From the NCBI GenBank assembly GCA_958370785.1, contig CATXKN010000003.1, positions 221,337-285,336 on the forward strand: a stretch of 64,000 nt of DNA. Reading direction: 5' to 3'. The position numbers and the translations under genes were made by a program. The notes beneath the pieces were generated by a model. That model made no database searches. It was given only the letters and a program-made list of their open reading frames with translations, and had not been told where the DNA came from. Below are positions 36,627 through 46,600 of this stretch, piece after piece (positions within the stretch are counted from its first letter, which is position 1; the number at the start of each line of letters is the position of its first letter). Source of the DNA: an uncultured Collinsella sp. (GTDB taxonomy: Bacteria; Actinomycetota; Coriobacteriia; Coriobacteriales; Coriobacteriaceae).

Positions 36627-36780
36627 CAAAACTATGCCGGTTTACTACGCTGAATCGGCTAGGGGCGAGCACGACGCTTTTTGGAAAAACAAAACCGCAG
36701 GTAGACGAATCGGTCATTATCGGAAAATCCAGATATGGTCGAGGTATACCGATTCATCGTAGTAAACCGGCATGGTTTTG
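36627..36780. repeat. Palindromic repeat family 1, copy C
   Basis: A 154-bp element with 32-base arms (36627-36658 and 36749-36780) pairing at 30 positions and starting CAAAACTATGCCGGTTTACT. The interior holds ACAAAACCGCAGGTAGACGA and CAGATATGGTCGAGG, shared with copies A (inverted) and B. It lies in the 400-base gap between fhs and the zinc-ribbon gene start. Confidence 0.88.
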
Positions 36781-36857
36781 GACGAACGACCCCATACGGA
36801 TGGCCTCATTGACCCGACAGCCACAAAATGATCCGTTTTCCTCCTTCACATGCGGAT

Positions 36858-36895
36858 CAAAAAGCCCCGCCGGGCCTTGGCAGGCACGGCGGGGC
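36858..36895 (-). terminator. Terminator of fhs
   Basis: On the minus strand GCCCCGCCG pairs with CGGCGGGGC (9 bp) and is followed by TTTTTGATCC, 25 bases beyond the fhs stop. Confidence 0.85.
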
Positions 36896-36920
36896 GGGTA
36901 AGCGGCTATGAGCAGCAGGC

Positions 36921-38588
36921 TTAGAACAGGCCGGTGATGTTGCCGTCGTTGTCGACGTCGATGTTCTCGGCCGCGGGAACCTTAGGCAGGCCAGGCATGG
37001 TCAGAACGCTGCCGGTCAGCGCGACCACAAAGTGGGCACCGGCGGAAACCTTGAGCTCGCGCACGGTGATGCGGAAGCCCTCGGGAGCGCCCAGCGCCTT
37101 GGCGTTGTCGCTAAAGCTGTACTGCGTCTTGGCCACGCACACCGGCAGGTTGCCAAAGCCGTTCTCGCGCAGCTCGGTGAGCTGGCGCTTGGCAGCCGGC
37201 GTAAAGTCGACGCCGTCGGCGCGGTAGACCTTGGTGGCAACGGCTTCGAGGGCGTCGGCCACATCGGCACCGTCCTCGTAGGCAAACTTGAGCTCGCTCG
37301 GCTGCTCGATCAGGCGCATGACTTCATCGGCCAGGTCGAGCGCGCCCTCGCCCCCCTTGGCCCAGACCTCGGACAGCTTAACGTTGACACCGAGCTTCTG
37401 GCACTCGGACTCGATGAGCTCGAGTTCGGCCTCGGTGTCCGTCGGGAAGCGGTTGATGGCGACCACGCAGGGCAGACCGTAGACGTTCTGGATGTTGTCG
37501 ACGTGACGCAGCAGGTTGGGCATACCGGCCTTAAGGGCCTCGAGGTTCTCCTCGTTGAGGTCGGCCTTGGCAACGCCGCCGTTGTACTTAAGCGCACGGG
37601 CGGTGGCGACGACCACGACAGCGCTGGGGCGAACGCCCGTCATGCGGCACTTGATGTCGAGGAACTTCTCGGCACCCAGGTCGGCGCCGAAACCGGCCTC
37701 GGTAATGGCGACATCGCCAAAGCGCATGGCCATGCGGGTGGCCATGATGGAGTTGCAGCCGTGGGCAATATTGGCGAAGGGGCCGCCGTGGACAAACGCA
37801 GGCGTACCCTCGAGTGTCTGAACCAGGTTGGGTTTAAGCGCGTCCTTGAGCAGTGCCGCCATGGCACCCTGAGCCTTAAGGTCACGGGCGCGGACGGGCT
37901 CGCCGGCATAGCTGTAGCCGACAACGATCTCGCCCAGGCGCTCCTTGAGGTCGTTGATGCTCGTGGACAGGCACAGGATTGCCATGACCTCGGAGGCAAC
38001 AGTGATGTCGAAGCCATCCTCGCGCGGCACTCCCTGGGCCTTGCCGCCAATGCCGTCGATAACATGGCGCAGCTGACGGTCGTTCATGTCGACAACGCGC
38101 TTCCAGGTGATGCGCTTAACATCGATGCCGAGCTGGTTGCCCTGCTGAATATGGTTGTCGAGCATGGCTGCCAGCAGGTTGTTGGCGGCACCGATGGCAT
38201 GGAAGTCACCGGTAAAGTGCAGGTTGATGTCCTCCATGGGGATGACCTGGGCCCAACCGCCACCGGCGGCACCGCCCTTCACGCCAAACACGGGACCGAG
38301 CGAAGGCTCGCGCAGGGCCACGGCGCTCTTGACGCCGCGACGACGCAGGCCGTCGGCCAGGCCGATGGTCGTGGTGGTCTTGCCCTCGCCTGCGGGCGTG
38401 GGATTGATAGCGGTCACGAGGACAAGCTTGGCCTGGTGATCAGTTGGCTCGTTGAGCAGGGAATAGTCGACCTTTGCCTTGTCAAAGCCGTACGGAATCA
38501 GATGCTTAACGTCGACGCCGGCGTTCTTGGCCACCTCGGTAATAGGCAGCGGCGTAACAGAACGTGCGATTTCGATGTCAGTAGGCAT
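36921..38588 (-). CDS. fhs: Formate-tetrahydrofolate ligase
   Basis: A 555-residue ligase that joins formate to tetrahydrofolate with ATP to give 10-formyl-THF. The ATP loop is TPAGEGKTTTTIGLADGL (about residues 60-77). Family blocks follow: SLGPVFGVKGGAAGGGWAQV, NLHFTGDFHAIGAANNLLAA, EAGFGADLGAEKFLDIKCR and the C-terminal VRELKVSAGAHFVVALTGSV then LTMPGLPK. The length matches the family. The start is ATG 38588 with GAAAGGA 6 bases upstream; 20 extra codons before it are leader. With FchA and FolD (about 21 kb away) it forms the formate-to-methylene-THF route. A promoter is seen at 38629-38656 and a terminator at 36858-36895, so it is a single-gene unit. Confidence 0.97.
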   Translation of the reverse strand: MPTDIEIARSVTPLPITEVAKNAGVDVKHLIPYGFDKAKVDYSLLNEPTDHQAKLVLVTAINPTPAGEGKTTTTIGLADGLRRRGVKSAVALREPSLGPVFGVKGGAAGGGWAQVIPMEDINLHFTGDFHAIGAANNLLAAMLDNHIQQGNQLGIDVKRITWKRVVDMNDRQLRHVIDGIGGKAQGVPREDGFDITVASEVMAILCLSTSINDLKERLGEIVVGYSYAGEPVRARDLKAQGAMAALLKDALKPNLVQTLEGTPAFVHGGPFANIAHGCNSIMATRMAMRFGDVAITEAGFGADLGAEKFLDIKCRMTGVRPSAVVVVATARALKYNGGVAKADLNEENLEALKAGMPNLLRHVDNIQNVYGLPCVVAINRFPTDTEAELELIESECQKLGVNVKLSEVWAKGGEGALDLADEVMRLIEQPSELKFAYEDGADVADALEAVATKVYRADGVDFTPAAKRQLTELRENGFGNLPVCVAKTQYSFSDNAKALGAPEGFRITVRELKVSAGAHFVVALTGSVLTMPGLPKVPAAENIDVDNDGNITGLF

Positions 38589-38628
38589 GGGCGGTCCTTT
38601 CGTTACCGGATGAGAAAAAGACCAATCC

Positions 38629-38656
38629 AGCATAGCACGCGCGCGCAATAGTAAAA
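38629..38656 (-). promoter_or_regulatory. Candidate promoter of fhs
   Basis: On the minus strand TTTTAC, 16 bases, then TGC-TATGCT (extended -10), about 40 bases upstream of the ATG. Confidence 0.5.
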
Positions 38657-38734
38657 CGCCCGTAACCGACGAACGGCGATATGTTTACCCGATGCCCAGC
38701 GATAGCCTACAGATGCGCTAAAACAAGCCCATTC

Positions 38735-39802
38735 CTACAGGGTCGGTTCAATACCCAAATGCTCAAAGGTGCGCAAGGTTGCCTGACGGCCCTGGGGCGT
38801 GCGGATCATCAAGCCGCACTGCAGCAGATAGGGCTCATAGACATCCTCAAGCGTTCCCGGGTCCTCGCCCACCGCGCTAGCAAGCGTCGTCAGGCCCACG
38901 GCACGACCGGAGAACGTCTTGGCAAGCGTCTCCAAGATGCGAATGTCCATCCAGTCCAGACCAAGCTCATCGATCTCGAAAAACTCGAGCGCCTGACGGC
39001 AAATGTCAAGCTCAATAGGACCGTCGCCGCGCACCTGCGCGTAGTCGCGCACGCGCTTGAGCAGACGGTTGGCAAGACGCGGCGTACCGCGCGAACGCGA
39101 GCCGATCTCGAGTGCACTGGGGTGGTCGATCGTCACACCCAGAATGGTCGCCGAGCGTGTCACAATCTGAGCGAGCTCCTCAACGGTGTAGTAATCCAGG
39201 CGATACGAAATGCCAAAACGGTCGCGTAGCGGGCCGGTCAACATGCCCGAGCGAGTCGTTGCCGCCACCAGCGTGAACTTGGGGATATCCAGGCGAATCG
39301 AGCGTGCAGCCGGACCCTTGCCGATCACAATATCGAGGGCAAAGTCCTCCATCGCAGGATACAGGACCTCCTCGACCGAGCGGTTGAGGCGGTGGATCTC
39401 GTCGATAAACAGCACGTCGCCCGGTTGCAAGTTAGTCAGGATGGCAGCCAGGTCGCCGGTGCGCGCGATGGCCGGACCGCTCGTCGTCTTAATCTGAGCG
39501 CCCAACTCGTTGGCGATAACCGTAGCCAGCGTGGTCTTGCCCAGACCCGGAGGGCCCGAGAAGATCACGTGGTCGAGCGTCTCGCCGCGGCTTTGTGCCG
39601 CCTCGATGAGCACGCGAAGGCTCTGCTTGATATGTTCCTGACCGCAGTAGTCATCCAAGCGTTGGGGACGCAGGGTACGGTCGACATCAAGGTCCTCGGG
39701 CGTCAGCTCCGAGCCCACCATGCGCTCGCCATGCGCCATGGATGCCGCCGGCGAGTTTCCGGGCGTCGACCACAGGTCCTGAGAATCATCGGCTTCCCAC
39801 AT
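38735..39802 (-). CDS. ruvB: Holliday junction branch migration ATPase RuvB
   Basis: A 355-residue AAA+ hexamer motor that drives branch migration with RuvA. Walker A is FSGPPGLGKTTLATVIA, Walker B FIDEIHRLNRSVEEVLYPAM, and sensor TRSGMLTGPLRDRFG. The C-terminal winged helix ends in QGRQATLRTFEHLGIE. An N-terminal extension of about 25 residues precedes the usual start (TLRPQRLDDYCGQEH). The ATG at 39802 overlaps the ruvA TGA by one base (TGATG); a GTG one codon earlier is also possible. It is the last gene of ruvCAB. Confidence 0.97.
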   Translation of the reverse strand: MWEADDSQDLWSTPGNSPAASMAHGERMVGSELTPEDLDVDRTLRPQRLDDYCGQEHIKQSLRVLIEAAQSRGETLDHVIFSGPPGLGKTTLATVIANELGAQIKTTSGPAIARTGDLAAILTNLQPGDVLFIDEIHRLNRSVEEVLYPAMEDFALDIVIGKGPAARSIRLDIPKFTLVAATTRSGMLTGPLRDRFGISYRLDYYTVEELAQIVTRSATILGVTIDHPSALEIGSRSRGTPRLANRLLKRVRDYAQVRGDGPIELDICRQALEFFEIDELGLDWMDIRILETLAKTFSGRAVGLTTLASAVGEDPGTLEDVYEPYLLQCGLMIRTPQGRQATLRTFEHLGIEPTL

Positions 39803-40422
39803 CACGCATCCATTCCAAGTCGCTTAAGCGCCGCGCCGAGCAGATCCTCGACACGCATATCCTGCCCATCATACCCGCTCAGGGCAACATCGGTCTCCTG
39901 CGGGCTAAAGCCCATGGAAAGGAGTGCCGCGCGGGCATCATCGATGGCCGAGGGAGCGGCAGTGGGCACGGGCATCGCAACCTGTCCGGGAATCACGTCG
40001 ACCGGCACAAAGCCCTTGTCCTTGGCAAAGGTGCTCTTGAGTTCCAAGATGAGGCGCTGCGCGGTCTTTTTGCCCACACCGGGCACCTTGGCCATGCCCT
40101 TGTCATCCTCGGCCATTACCAGGGAATACAACTGGCCCACGGTATAGGTGGAGAGCACGGCGAGCGCCAGGCGCGGACCGACGCCCGAGACGGACACGAA
40201 CCGATCGAACATCGTGCGCTCGTCCTTGGAGGCAAAACCAAAGAGCGTCATGGCGTCCTCGCGCACCTGCATGCGTGTGTAGAGGCGAACCTCGCCGCCA
40301 GGCGTCGGCAACGTGGCCGCGGTGCTGCCCGAGATGCCGAGCTCAAAGCCCACGCCCGACACATCGACGACGGCCGAGCTCATCGTGGCCTCGACAAGCG
40401 TTCCATGGAGCTGGGAGATCAT
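39802..40422 (-). CDS. ruvA: Holliday junction DNA helicase subunit RuvA
   Basis: A 206-residue RuvA that binds four-way junctions and loads RuvB. An N-terminal OB fold (MISQLHGTLVEATMSSAVVD then VSGVGFELGI), two helix-hairpin-helix motifs (FVSVSGVGPRLALAVLST, VPGVGKKTAQRLILELK) and a C-terminal RuvB-binding domain (DDARAALLSMGFSPQETDVA) are all present. The ATG overlaps the ruvC TGA by one base and the stop overlaps ruvB, so the three are tightly coupled. Confidence 0.97.
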   Translation of the reverse strand: MISQLHGTLVEATMSSAVVDVSGVGFELGISGSTAATLPTPGGEVRLYTRMQVREDAMTLFGFASKDERTMFDRFVSVSGVGPRLALAVLSTYTVGQLYSLVMAEDDKGMAKVPGVGKKTAQRLILELKSTFAKDKGFVPVDVIPGQVAMPVPTAAPSAIDDARAALLSMGFSPQETDVALSGYDGQDMRVEDLLGAALKRLGMDA

Positions 40423-40943
40423 CAGTATCCGGTTCCTCTCTGTTGATAGAACTCGCCGCCGGTAAGCGCCCGGGTGCGGCTGAGGTTAACGTGGCAGATG
40501 GCGCAGGCCAGGGCATCGGCGGCATGGTCGGGATGCGGGTCGTGATCGAGCTGTGTGAGCGTGCGAACCATATACGCGACCTGCCGCTTATCTGCAGCGC
40601 CCGTGCCCACCACGGCCTGCTTGATCTGCATGGGCGTGTACTCGCCAATCTCGAGCGCGCACTCCGAAAGCGCCACGAGCGCAGCACCGCGGGCATGCGC
40701 CGTAGGGATGGCCGAGCGAACGTTGGCGCCAAAGTAGATGCTCTCGATAGCCGCGGTATCGGGACGGTAGCGTTCGACGACGCCCTTGAGGTCGCGGGCG
40801 ATATGCGACAGGCGCACCGCGAGCGGGCTTCCGGCACTGGTCTCAATACAGCCGTAGGCACGACAGCGAACCTCACCACGCCGTTCCTCGATAATCCCCC
40901 AACCCGTATGGGCCAAACCGGGGTCGATACCCAAAATGACCAA
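40422..40943 (-). CDS. ruvC: Holliday junction resolvase RuvC
   Basis: A 173-residue RNase-H-fold endonuclease that cuts Holliday junctions symmetrically. Acidic catalytic residues sit in ILGIDPGLAHTGWG (Asp near residue 7), AAIESIYFG (Glu) and HDPHPDHAADALACAICH (two Asp near the end). The start is taken at TTG 40943, giving the usual opening (M)VILGIDPG with GGGGAGG 5 bases upstream; a longer frame begins at TTG 40964. It is the first gene of ruvCAB, behind a LexA-type box. Confidence 0.95.
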   Translation of the reverse strand: MVILGIDPGLAHTGWGIIEERRGEVRCRAYGCIETSAGSPLAVRLSHIARDLKGVVERYRPDTAAIESIYFGANVRSAIPTAHARGAALVALSECALEIGEYTPMQIKQAVVGTGAADKRQVAYMVRTLTQLDHDPHPDHAADALACAICHVNLSRTRALTGGEFYQQRGTGY

Positions 40944-40998
40944 GCCAACCTCCCCTCGCCACAAGTGCAGCGCAAGGCAAGGCCCCGCGCACTATTCA

Positions 40999-41018
40999 CG
41001 AACGTCTGTTCTAGAATA
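40999..41018 (-). promoter_or_regulatory. LexA (SOS) box over the ruvCAB promoter
   Basis: On the minus strand AGAACAGACGTTCG (40999-41012) fits the Gram-positive SOS consensus CGAACRNRYGTTYG except for the first base. It abuts a TATTCT -10 element (41013-41018), 56 bases upstream of ruvC. ruvCAB is an SOS operon in many bacteria. Confidence 0.75.
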
Positions 41019-41080
41019 ACACAACGGGGCTGAGATGCTTAGTTGAAGTATCGGGGTTGGAAGCGAATCCCATCCCTAGT

Positions 41081-43066
41081 TTAGTTCTGCGAGAAGAATG
41101 GGAACTGTCGGGGATCAACCGGCGGGTGCGGCATCGGTCCGCCCTGGGGCCCACCCTGCGGGCCACCCTGGCCGCCCATCATCTTTTCGATGGCGTCCTG
41201 GACCTCGCCCTCAAACTTTTTCATGCCCTCATGCAGGCGACGCTGGCCATCCTCGGAGCGCAGCTCCTCCATCTGCTCGGGCGAAATGCCCAACAGGTCA
41301 CCCAGTATGCCCATCATCTCGCCACGCATGCGCTCGCTTGTATCCTCGTCAGCAAAGCGATTCACCTCGGCACGCGCCAGAGAATCGACCGTCATGCGTT
41401 CCTTGCCGCTCAGCCCCAGGTCGGACCACGCAAGCATGTACGGCCAGGCGCGCTCGACAAACGAACGGGCTGAGACAATCGGCGCCGTCGGCAGCATGCG
41501 GCGAGCGGCCTCGCCCTGACGTACGAGCATCAGCAGCAGTGAGCAGGCCTCGGGCTTGCCGGCGGCCATTGGGATGTCGTCGAAGGGGCGGTTGCGGTCG
41601 ACGTGTGACTCGAGCGTGCCATCGACCTCGCCCGGCTCAAGCCCGCCGAGCAGCTGCGCCGCGCGGTCGAGCATATCGACCGGACCGTCGAGCGTCGAGA
41701 GCGCTTGCGCCAGCACGCGCTCCATGCAATCCTCCACCGCGTTGAGCGTCACGAGCTCCTGCGGCACCACGGCAGACGTACGGTTGCGTACGCGCGCCAC
41801 AAACTCGAGCGTCGACAGGTATACATCGCCAAAGGGCGCATAATCGCCCTGGTAGCCACCGCAAAGCGCGGGCGCCGCCAGCGCGTACTCAGTTTTGGAC
41901 AGCGGGCTCAACGCCATCGCACCCAGCTCGAGCGCCGTATCCTCCAGCATGAGGCCCAGCGTGCGAGAGCGCAGACGCTCGGCGTCGCCCGCCGACACAT
42001 CGCGGTCGAGCACACGCGCGGCATCCGGCGCATCGCGCTCAACCGTACGAATATGCAGGCGCTCGGCAATGGCGCGGACGGCGGCGCAGCGGGCAGCCTC
42101 GGCCTCTTCCTGCGCCGGCGTAAAGATGCGGTTGCGCCCCAGCACCAGGCCGACCACATTGCGCGGACCCAGGGCGTCGACGGCAAGCGCCGCCAGCAGG
42201 GACGACGGCAAGTCGCCCTCGAGCGCCACCACGGCGCGCGACGTACCGCGGGCGCGAGCGTTATCGCGAACGGCGAGCACCAGCGCCTGCCACAGCCATT
42301 CCTCGGAGCGAAACTCGGGCAGCTCGTGGTCCTCCAAGGCATCGAGCATCACGCCGCGCTGGATCTCTTGAACCAGTAGGCTCTCCTCAAAACACGGCGC
42401 TTGGGCCACCACGCGGCCGCAGTCGTCGAGCACAAACGAGCCGCCGGTATACACCGACTCGTCGTACGCACCGACCGGCGCCATGCAGGCAAACCACACG
42501 CTGCGCTTGGATGCGATCTTGCGGTAGGCTCCGCTGCGCACGGCGGCGATCGCAGCGCTCTCGCGGTCGGTCATATCAAACGCGTTGAACTGGAAATAGG
42601 CGATGAGGTCGACGCCGGTCGGCAGCATCTCGAGCTCGCGGTCCAAGTCGAAGATCACGGCGATACGCACGCCGTCCACGTCAAACACCGGCGGCGCCCA
42701 ACGGGCATCGCCGGTCCCACCGCGCTGCAGGGCAATGCTCGAACGGGCCGGCACCACATGGCCGTCCTTAAGCATCATATAGTCAAGCAGTGGCTGGCCC
42801 TCAAACGAGACCGCCGCGGGCACGATGCAGATCATATCGAGCTCTTGGATACGCTCGGCGACGCCGGTCAGACCCGTCAGCATGTCGTGCTCAAAGTCGG
42901 CAGCGCCCACCAGGCCGCCGGGCAGGGCTCCCATAAAGAGCGGAGCCGGCACGCACAGCACGCGCGCACCGCGCTCGTGGGCCAAGCGCGCCTGGTCCTC
43001 GATGCGACCGCAGATACCCTCAATATCACCCAGGCGCATATCGATCTGTGCAAGTGCGAGCTTCAT
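41081..43066 (-). CDS. NAD synthetase-like protein with degenerate glutaminase and synthetase sites
   Basis: A 661-residue protein with the two-domain plan of glutamine-dependent NAD+ synthetase. N-terminal nitrilase-like domain (about 1-260, MKLALAQIDMRLGDIEGICG; GAYDESVYTGGSFVLDDCGR); NadE-like domain (about 275-480, LAALAVDALGPRNVVGLVLG; LSPLSKTEYALAAPALCGGY). The active sites look lost. The usual FPEL Glu is VPAPL; the Lys loop reads ARSSIALQRGG; the CED nucleophile region reads VIFDLDREL; and the ATP loop SGGxDSS reads EGDLPSS. A C-terminal addition of about 150 residues is acidic and ends in GGPQGGPQGGPMPHPPVDPR then QFPFFSQN. It is probably a non-catalytic paralogue, with the true NadE elsewhere. 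The start has AAAGGGCTGAGCC upstream. Confidence 0.82.
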   Translation of the reverse strand: MKLALAQIDMRLGDIEGICGRIEDQARLAHERGARVLCVPAPLFMGALPGGLVGAADFEHDMLTGLTGVAERIQELDMICIVPAAVSFEGQPLLDYMMLKDGHVVPARSSIALQRGGTGDARWAPPVFDVDGVRIAVIFDLDRELEMLPTGVDLIAYFQFNAFDMTDRESAAIAAVRSGAYRKIASKRSVWFACMAPVGAYDESVYTGGSFVLDDCGRVVAQAPCFEESLLVQEIQRGVMLDALEDHELPEFRSEEWLWQALVLAVRDNARARGTSRAVVALEGDLPSSLLAALAVDALGPRNVVGLVLGRNRIFTPAQEEAEAARCAAVRAIAERLHIRTVERDAPDAARVLDRDVSAGDAERLRSRTLGLMLEDTALELGAMALSPLSKTEYALAAPALCGGYQGDYAPFGDVYLSTLEFVARVRNRTSAVVPQELVTLNAVEDCMERVLAQALSTLDGPVDMLDRAAQLLGGLEPGEVDGTLESHVDRNRPFDDIPMAAGKPEACSLLLMLVRQGEAARRMLPTAPIVSARSFVERAWPYMLAWSDLGLSGKERMTVDSLARAEVNRFADEDTSERMRGEMMGILGDLLGISPEQMEELRSEDGQRRLHEGMKKFEGEVQDAIEKMMGGQGGPQGGPQGGPMPHPPVDPRQFPFFSQN

Positions 43067-43102
43067 GGCTCAGCCCTTTCCGTCGTAAACCATCGTTGTC
43101 GT

Positions 43103-43139
43103 AGTAAAAGCGCCGGCCGCAAGATGCAGTCGGCGCTTG
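43103..43139 (-). terminator. Terminator of the superoxide reductase gene
   Basis: On the minus strand AAGCGCCG pairs with CGGCGCTT (8 bp, 15-base loop) and is followed by TTAC, 45 bases after the stop. Confidence 0.55.
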
Positions 43140-43183
43140 CATGTGCATATGCTAGCTATGATACCCCGAGCGGGGGCGCGCTC

Positions 43184-43546
43184 CTAGAACGTCGCGGACC
43201 ACAGCCCATGCAGGTTGCAATAGGCATAGACGGTACCGGTCTTGGAGCCGCCGGCAAAAAACGTCGCGGGCTTCATGCCGGGCTGGAGGTAATGGACCTC
43301 CAGACGGCCCTCGGCCTCAAGGGCGATCCACTCAATATAGTGCTCGGGCACCATAGGATGCTCGACCGAGCCCACGCGCGCACGGATCACATGACCGTCG
43401 CGCTCGCTCTCGACGACGGGCACGTGCTTCTCGTGCGCCGCGTCCTCGGTGTTCGCGGTCAGCTCCGTGCAGCCGGCAGGGGTTGCAACGTCGTTGCCAA
43501 GAGCGGCGATAAGCTTACCGTCGGGGTCCTTAAAGAATTTCGCCAT
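43184..43546 (-). CDS. Class II superoxide reductase (neelaredoxin/desulfoferrodoxin family)
   Basis: A 120-residue iron protein that reduces superoxide to hydrogen peroxide in the cytoplasm of anaerobes. The Fe(His)4Cys centre is visible: HEKHVPVVE with the active-site Glu-Lys-His, VEHPMVPEHYIEWIAL with two His, and the C-terminal CNLHGLW with the Cys and last His. The N-terminal rubredoxin-like desulforedoxin domain of class I enzymes is absent. ATG 43546 has AAAGGAG upstream; the longer frame to 43687 is rejected. Its presence supports an anaerobic, oxygen-exposed lifestyle. Confidence 0.93.
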   Translation of the reverse strand: MAKFFKDPDGKLIAALGNDVATPAGCTELTANTEDAAHEKHVPVVESERDGHVIRARVGSVEHPMVPEHYIEWIALEAEGRLEVHYLQPGMKPATFFAGGSKTGTVYAYCNLHGLWSATF

Positions 43547-43696
43547 GATGTTCTCCTTTGCTGATGTGCCAATGTTCTCGATACTTCTTATGCCCAAAGG
43601 CAAGCGAACCATCCACGGCATCGCAAATGAACACATAACGAGCGGGGACGATGGGGCAACGTGCGCCATCCGCCCTGGCGGCCCCACCCGAGCGGG

Positions 43697-46600
43697 TTAG
43701 CGCCCGTCGCCGCCGAGCAGTGCCAGAACATCCTCGCGGGTAAACAGCGCCGAGGAGATGCCGTCGCCGCCGAGCACGCTGTTGACCAGGTCACGCTTGG
43801 ACTCCTGCATCTGCATGATGCGCTCCTCGATCGTGTCCTTGGCGATGAGCTTGTACACGGTCACGGTATGTTGCTGGCCAATACGGTGCGCGCGGTCGGT
43901 CGCCTGATCCTGCGCGGCCACGTTCCACCACGGGTCGTAGTGAATGACCACGTCGGCCGCCGTCAGGTTAAGGCCCACGCCGCCCGCCTTGAGCGAGATC
44001 AAAAAGACCGGCACCTCGCCCGCCTGGAACTGCGTGACCATCTTGGCGCGGCTCTCCTTGGACGAAGCGCCCGTGAGCTTAAGAAAGCCGATGTCCTCCT
44101 TGGCCAGGCGCTTGCCAATGATATCGAGCATGCCCGTAAACTGGCTGAACAGCAGAATGTGATGCCCGCCGTCGAGCGCACCGTGCACGAGTTCCATACA
44201 AGCGTCGAGCTTGGCGCTCCCCGCCTTGTAGTCCTCGTAGTGTAGATGCGGATCGCAGCAGATCTGGCGCAGCTTGGTGAGCTCGGCGAGCACCTTGAGC
44301 TTGTCTTTCTTAAACTCGGATGCCTCGCGGTGCTGTACCTGCTGGGCGATGCGGTCTTGGTTGGCCAGGTAGAGCTTGCGCTGCTCGCCGGTGAGCTGTG
44401 CCATGACGGTGTCTTCGATCTTCTCGGGCAGATCGGCCACCACGTCTTCCTTAACACGGCGCAGCACAAACGGCGACACGAGCGCCTGCAGGCGAGCGGC
44501 GCTATCGCCCTCGGCGTGCTCGACCGGGCTTTCGAAGCGCTTGGCAAACGACTCGCGCGTGCCAAGCAGGCCCGGCATCAAAAAGTCGAAGATGCTCCAG
44601 AGCTCGGACAGGCGGTTTTCGATGGGCGTGCCCGTCAGGGCAAAGCGCACACCGGCCGGCAGGCGCTTGGCGGCGCGCGCTACCTGCGTGAGCGGGTTTT
44701 TAATGTACTGGGCCTCGTCGAGCACAACGCGGGCAAAGTCCTGCTCGGCATACTCGTCGATATCGCGGCGCATGAGGTCATATGACGTCACGACCACGTT
44801 ATGCTCGGGCACGCCGGCTATCTGCACGCGGCGCTGCGCCTTGGCACCCACGATGGCGCACACGTCGAGCGAAGGCGCAAAGCGCTCCAGCTCGGCGGTC
44901 CAGTTGTACACAAGCGACGCAGGGCACACCACAAGCGTGGGCTTAGTGTCCCCCGCCTCCACGCGCGCCAGGATATGTGCGATCATCTGCAGCGTTTTGC
45001 CCAGGCCCATGTCGTCGGCCAAAATACCGCCGAGACCCAGGTGCTCAAGCGAGCCGAGCCACTGGTAGCCATCGACCTGGTAGCCACGTAGCGTGGCCTT
45101 GAGAGATGCCGGCACCGTAAAGTCCATCTTGCCGAGCGTATCCAGGCGCTCGACGGTGCGACGGAATGCAGCATCGCGATCGGCTTCGAGCGCGGGCGTG
45201 CGCGCAAGCATGCTGTCGACAAACAGGGTACTCGACGCGGGAAGCGACACGCCGTCGAGCAGATCGACGGCATCGACGCCCAGGTCCTCGGCAAGACCAA
45301 ACGCGGCGCGGGCACCCTCGTCCAAGCGTACGATGTCGCCGGACGTCAGACGCGCAAACGTCTGGTGGCGCTTGTACGAGTCCAGATAGATGGCAAGATC
45401 TGCCGCCGAAAGACCGCTCGCGCCCAGTTCGACATCGAGCAGGTTGCTCTTGACGGTCGCGCGCACCGAAAGCTTGGGCGCAGGGCGCACCGAGATCTGA
45501 CGCAGGCGGTCACTGAGCATGACCTCGCCCAGCTCGGACAAGGCGGCAAGGCCCTCGGTGAGCAGGCAGAACAGGCTCTCGTCATCGCGTTCCTCAAACG
45601 CCAGGCCGCCCTCGTAAAAGTCGAAATACAGGGCCGCCGTGTCCATAACGCGAAACTCTGCTATCTCGTCGCGCGGCGGCACACCAGGGCGCTGTTCTTC
45701 GAAGGGGCTTCCCGGAGCACCCAGGCTAAAGAGATCTGCTGACCAATCGCCGTAGGCTACCGTAATCTTGCAGGTCACGAGACCGTCGTCGACACCGATT
45801 GCCATGGCAAAGCTCGGCTCGGGCGCCACGGTGTCGAGCACGGCGGGAGCGGTGAGGTCGGTATATTCGCGCAGCACGGGCAGTGCCATACGGCAGAATT
45901 CGCCCACCTGCTCGGCGGCTATATGGACCGGCGTGCGACAAGGCAGCAGACGCGACAGAAACGGTGCGGCATGCTGGGCAAACGCCGCATCGGCGCGGCG
46001 CGCGCGGTGCGTGTCGACCAGATAGGCAACGTCGCCCGAGGCAAAGCAGTACATATCGGCGGGCAGGCGCAGATCGTAGCTGCCACCAGCCGTCGGCGCA
46101 ATCTTGGCGGCGAGGAGCGGTGGTTGTTTTGCCGAGGCCTCGTCCTCCCCCACCGGCGACAACTCAACCGCTACCTCGTAGGAACGATGCGTCGTCGTTC
46201 CCCGCGACCAGGCGGGCTCAAAAGAAATGGTCCGGCCACGCAGCAGGTCCAGCATGTATACGATGTCATGCTCGGACAGCGGCAGCTGACGCTCGGCGAC
46301 AAAGCCGCTGCGTGCAAAATCGTACGACGCCGAACGCGAACTCGTGATGTCGCTCAGATACACAACCGTTGCCACAACAAGGTCGAGCAGGCGCACCGAA
46401 ACCTCGTCGAAGGCCTCGGGCGCATGGACAAACGTGAGCTTCTTGCCGTACGAGAACGTGCCCCCGCGCGCGTAGGCGGCGGCCATGCCGTCGATATCCT
46501 TGACCACGTAGGACACCGAGCCGCAGCGGATGCGAAGCTCGAGCGCCCAGCTAAAGCGGTCGGCAAACAGCGGATTGTAGTACGGCACCAGCGAGGGCTC

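Noticed and set aside
37032..38651. 539-codon plus-strand frame opposite fhs, and similar long antisense frames opposite the C69 dipeptidase, NAD synthetase-like, SNF2 and addAB genes
   Set aside because: All mirror well-supported genes on the other strand and have Ala/Arg/Gly-rich translations without domains.
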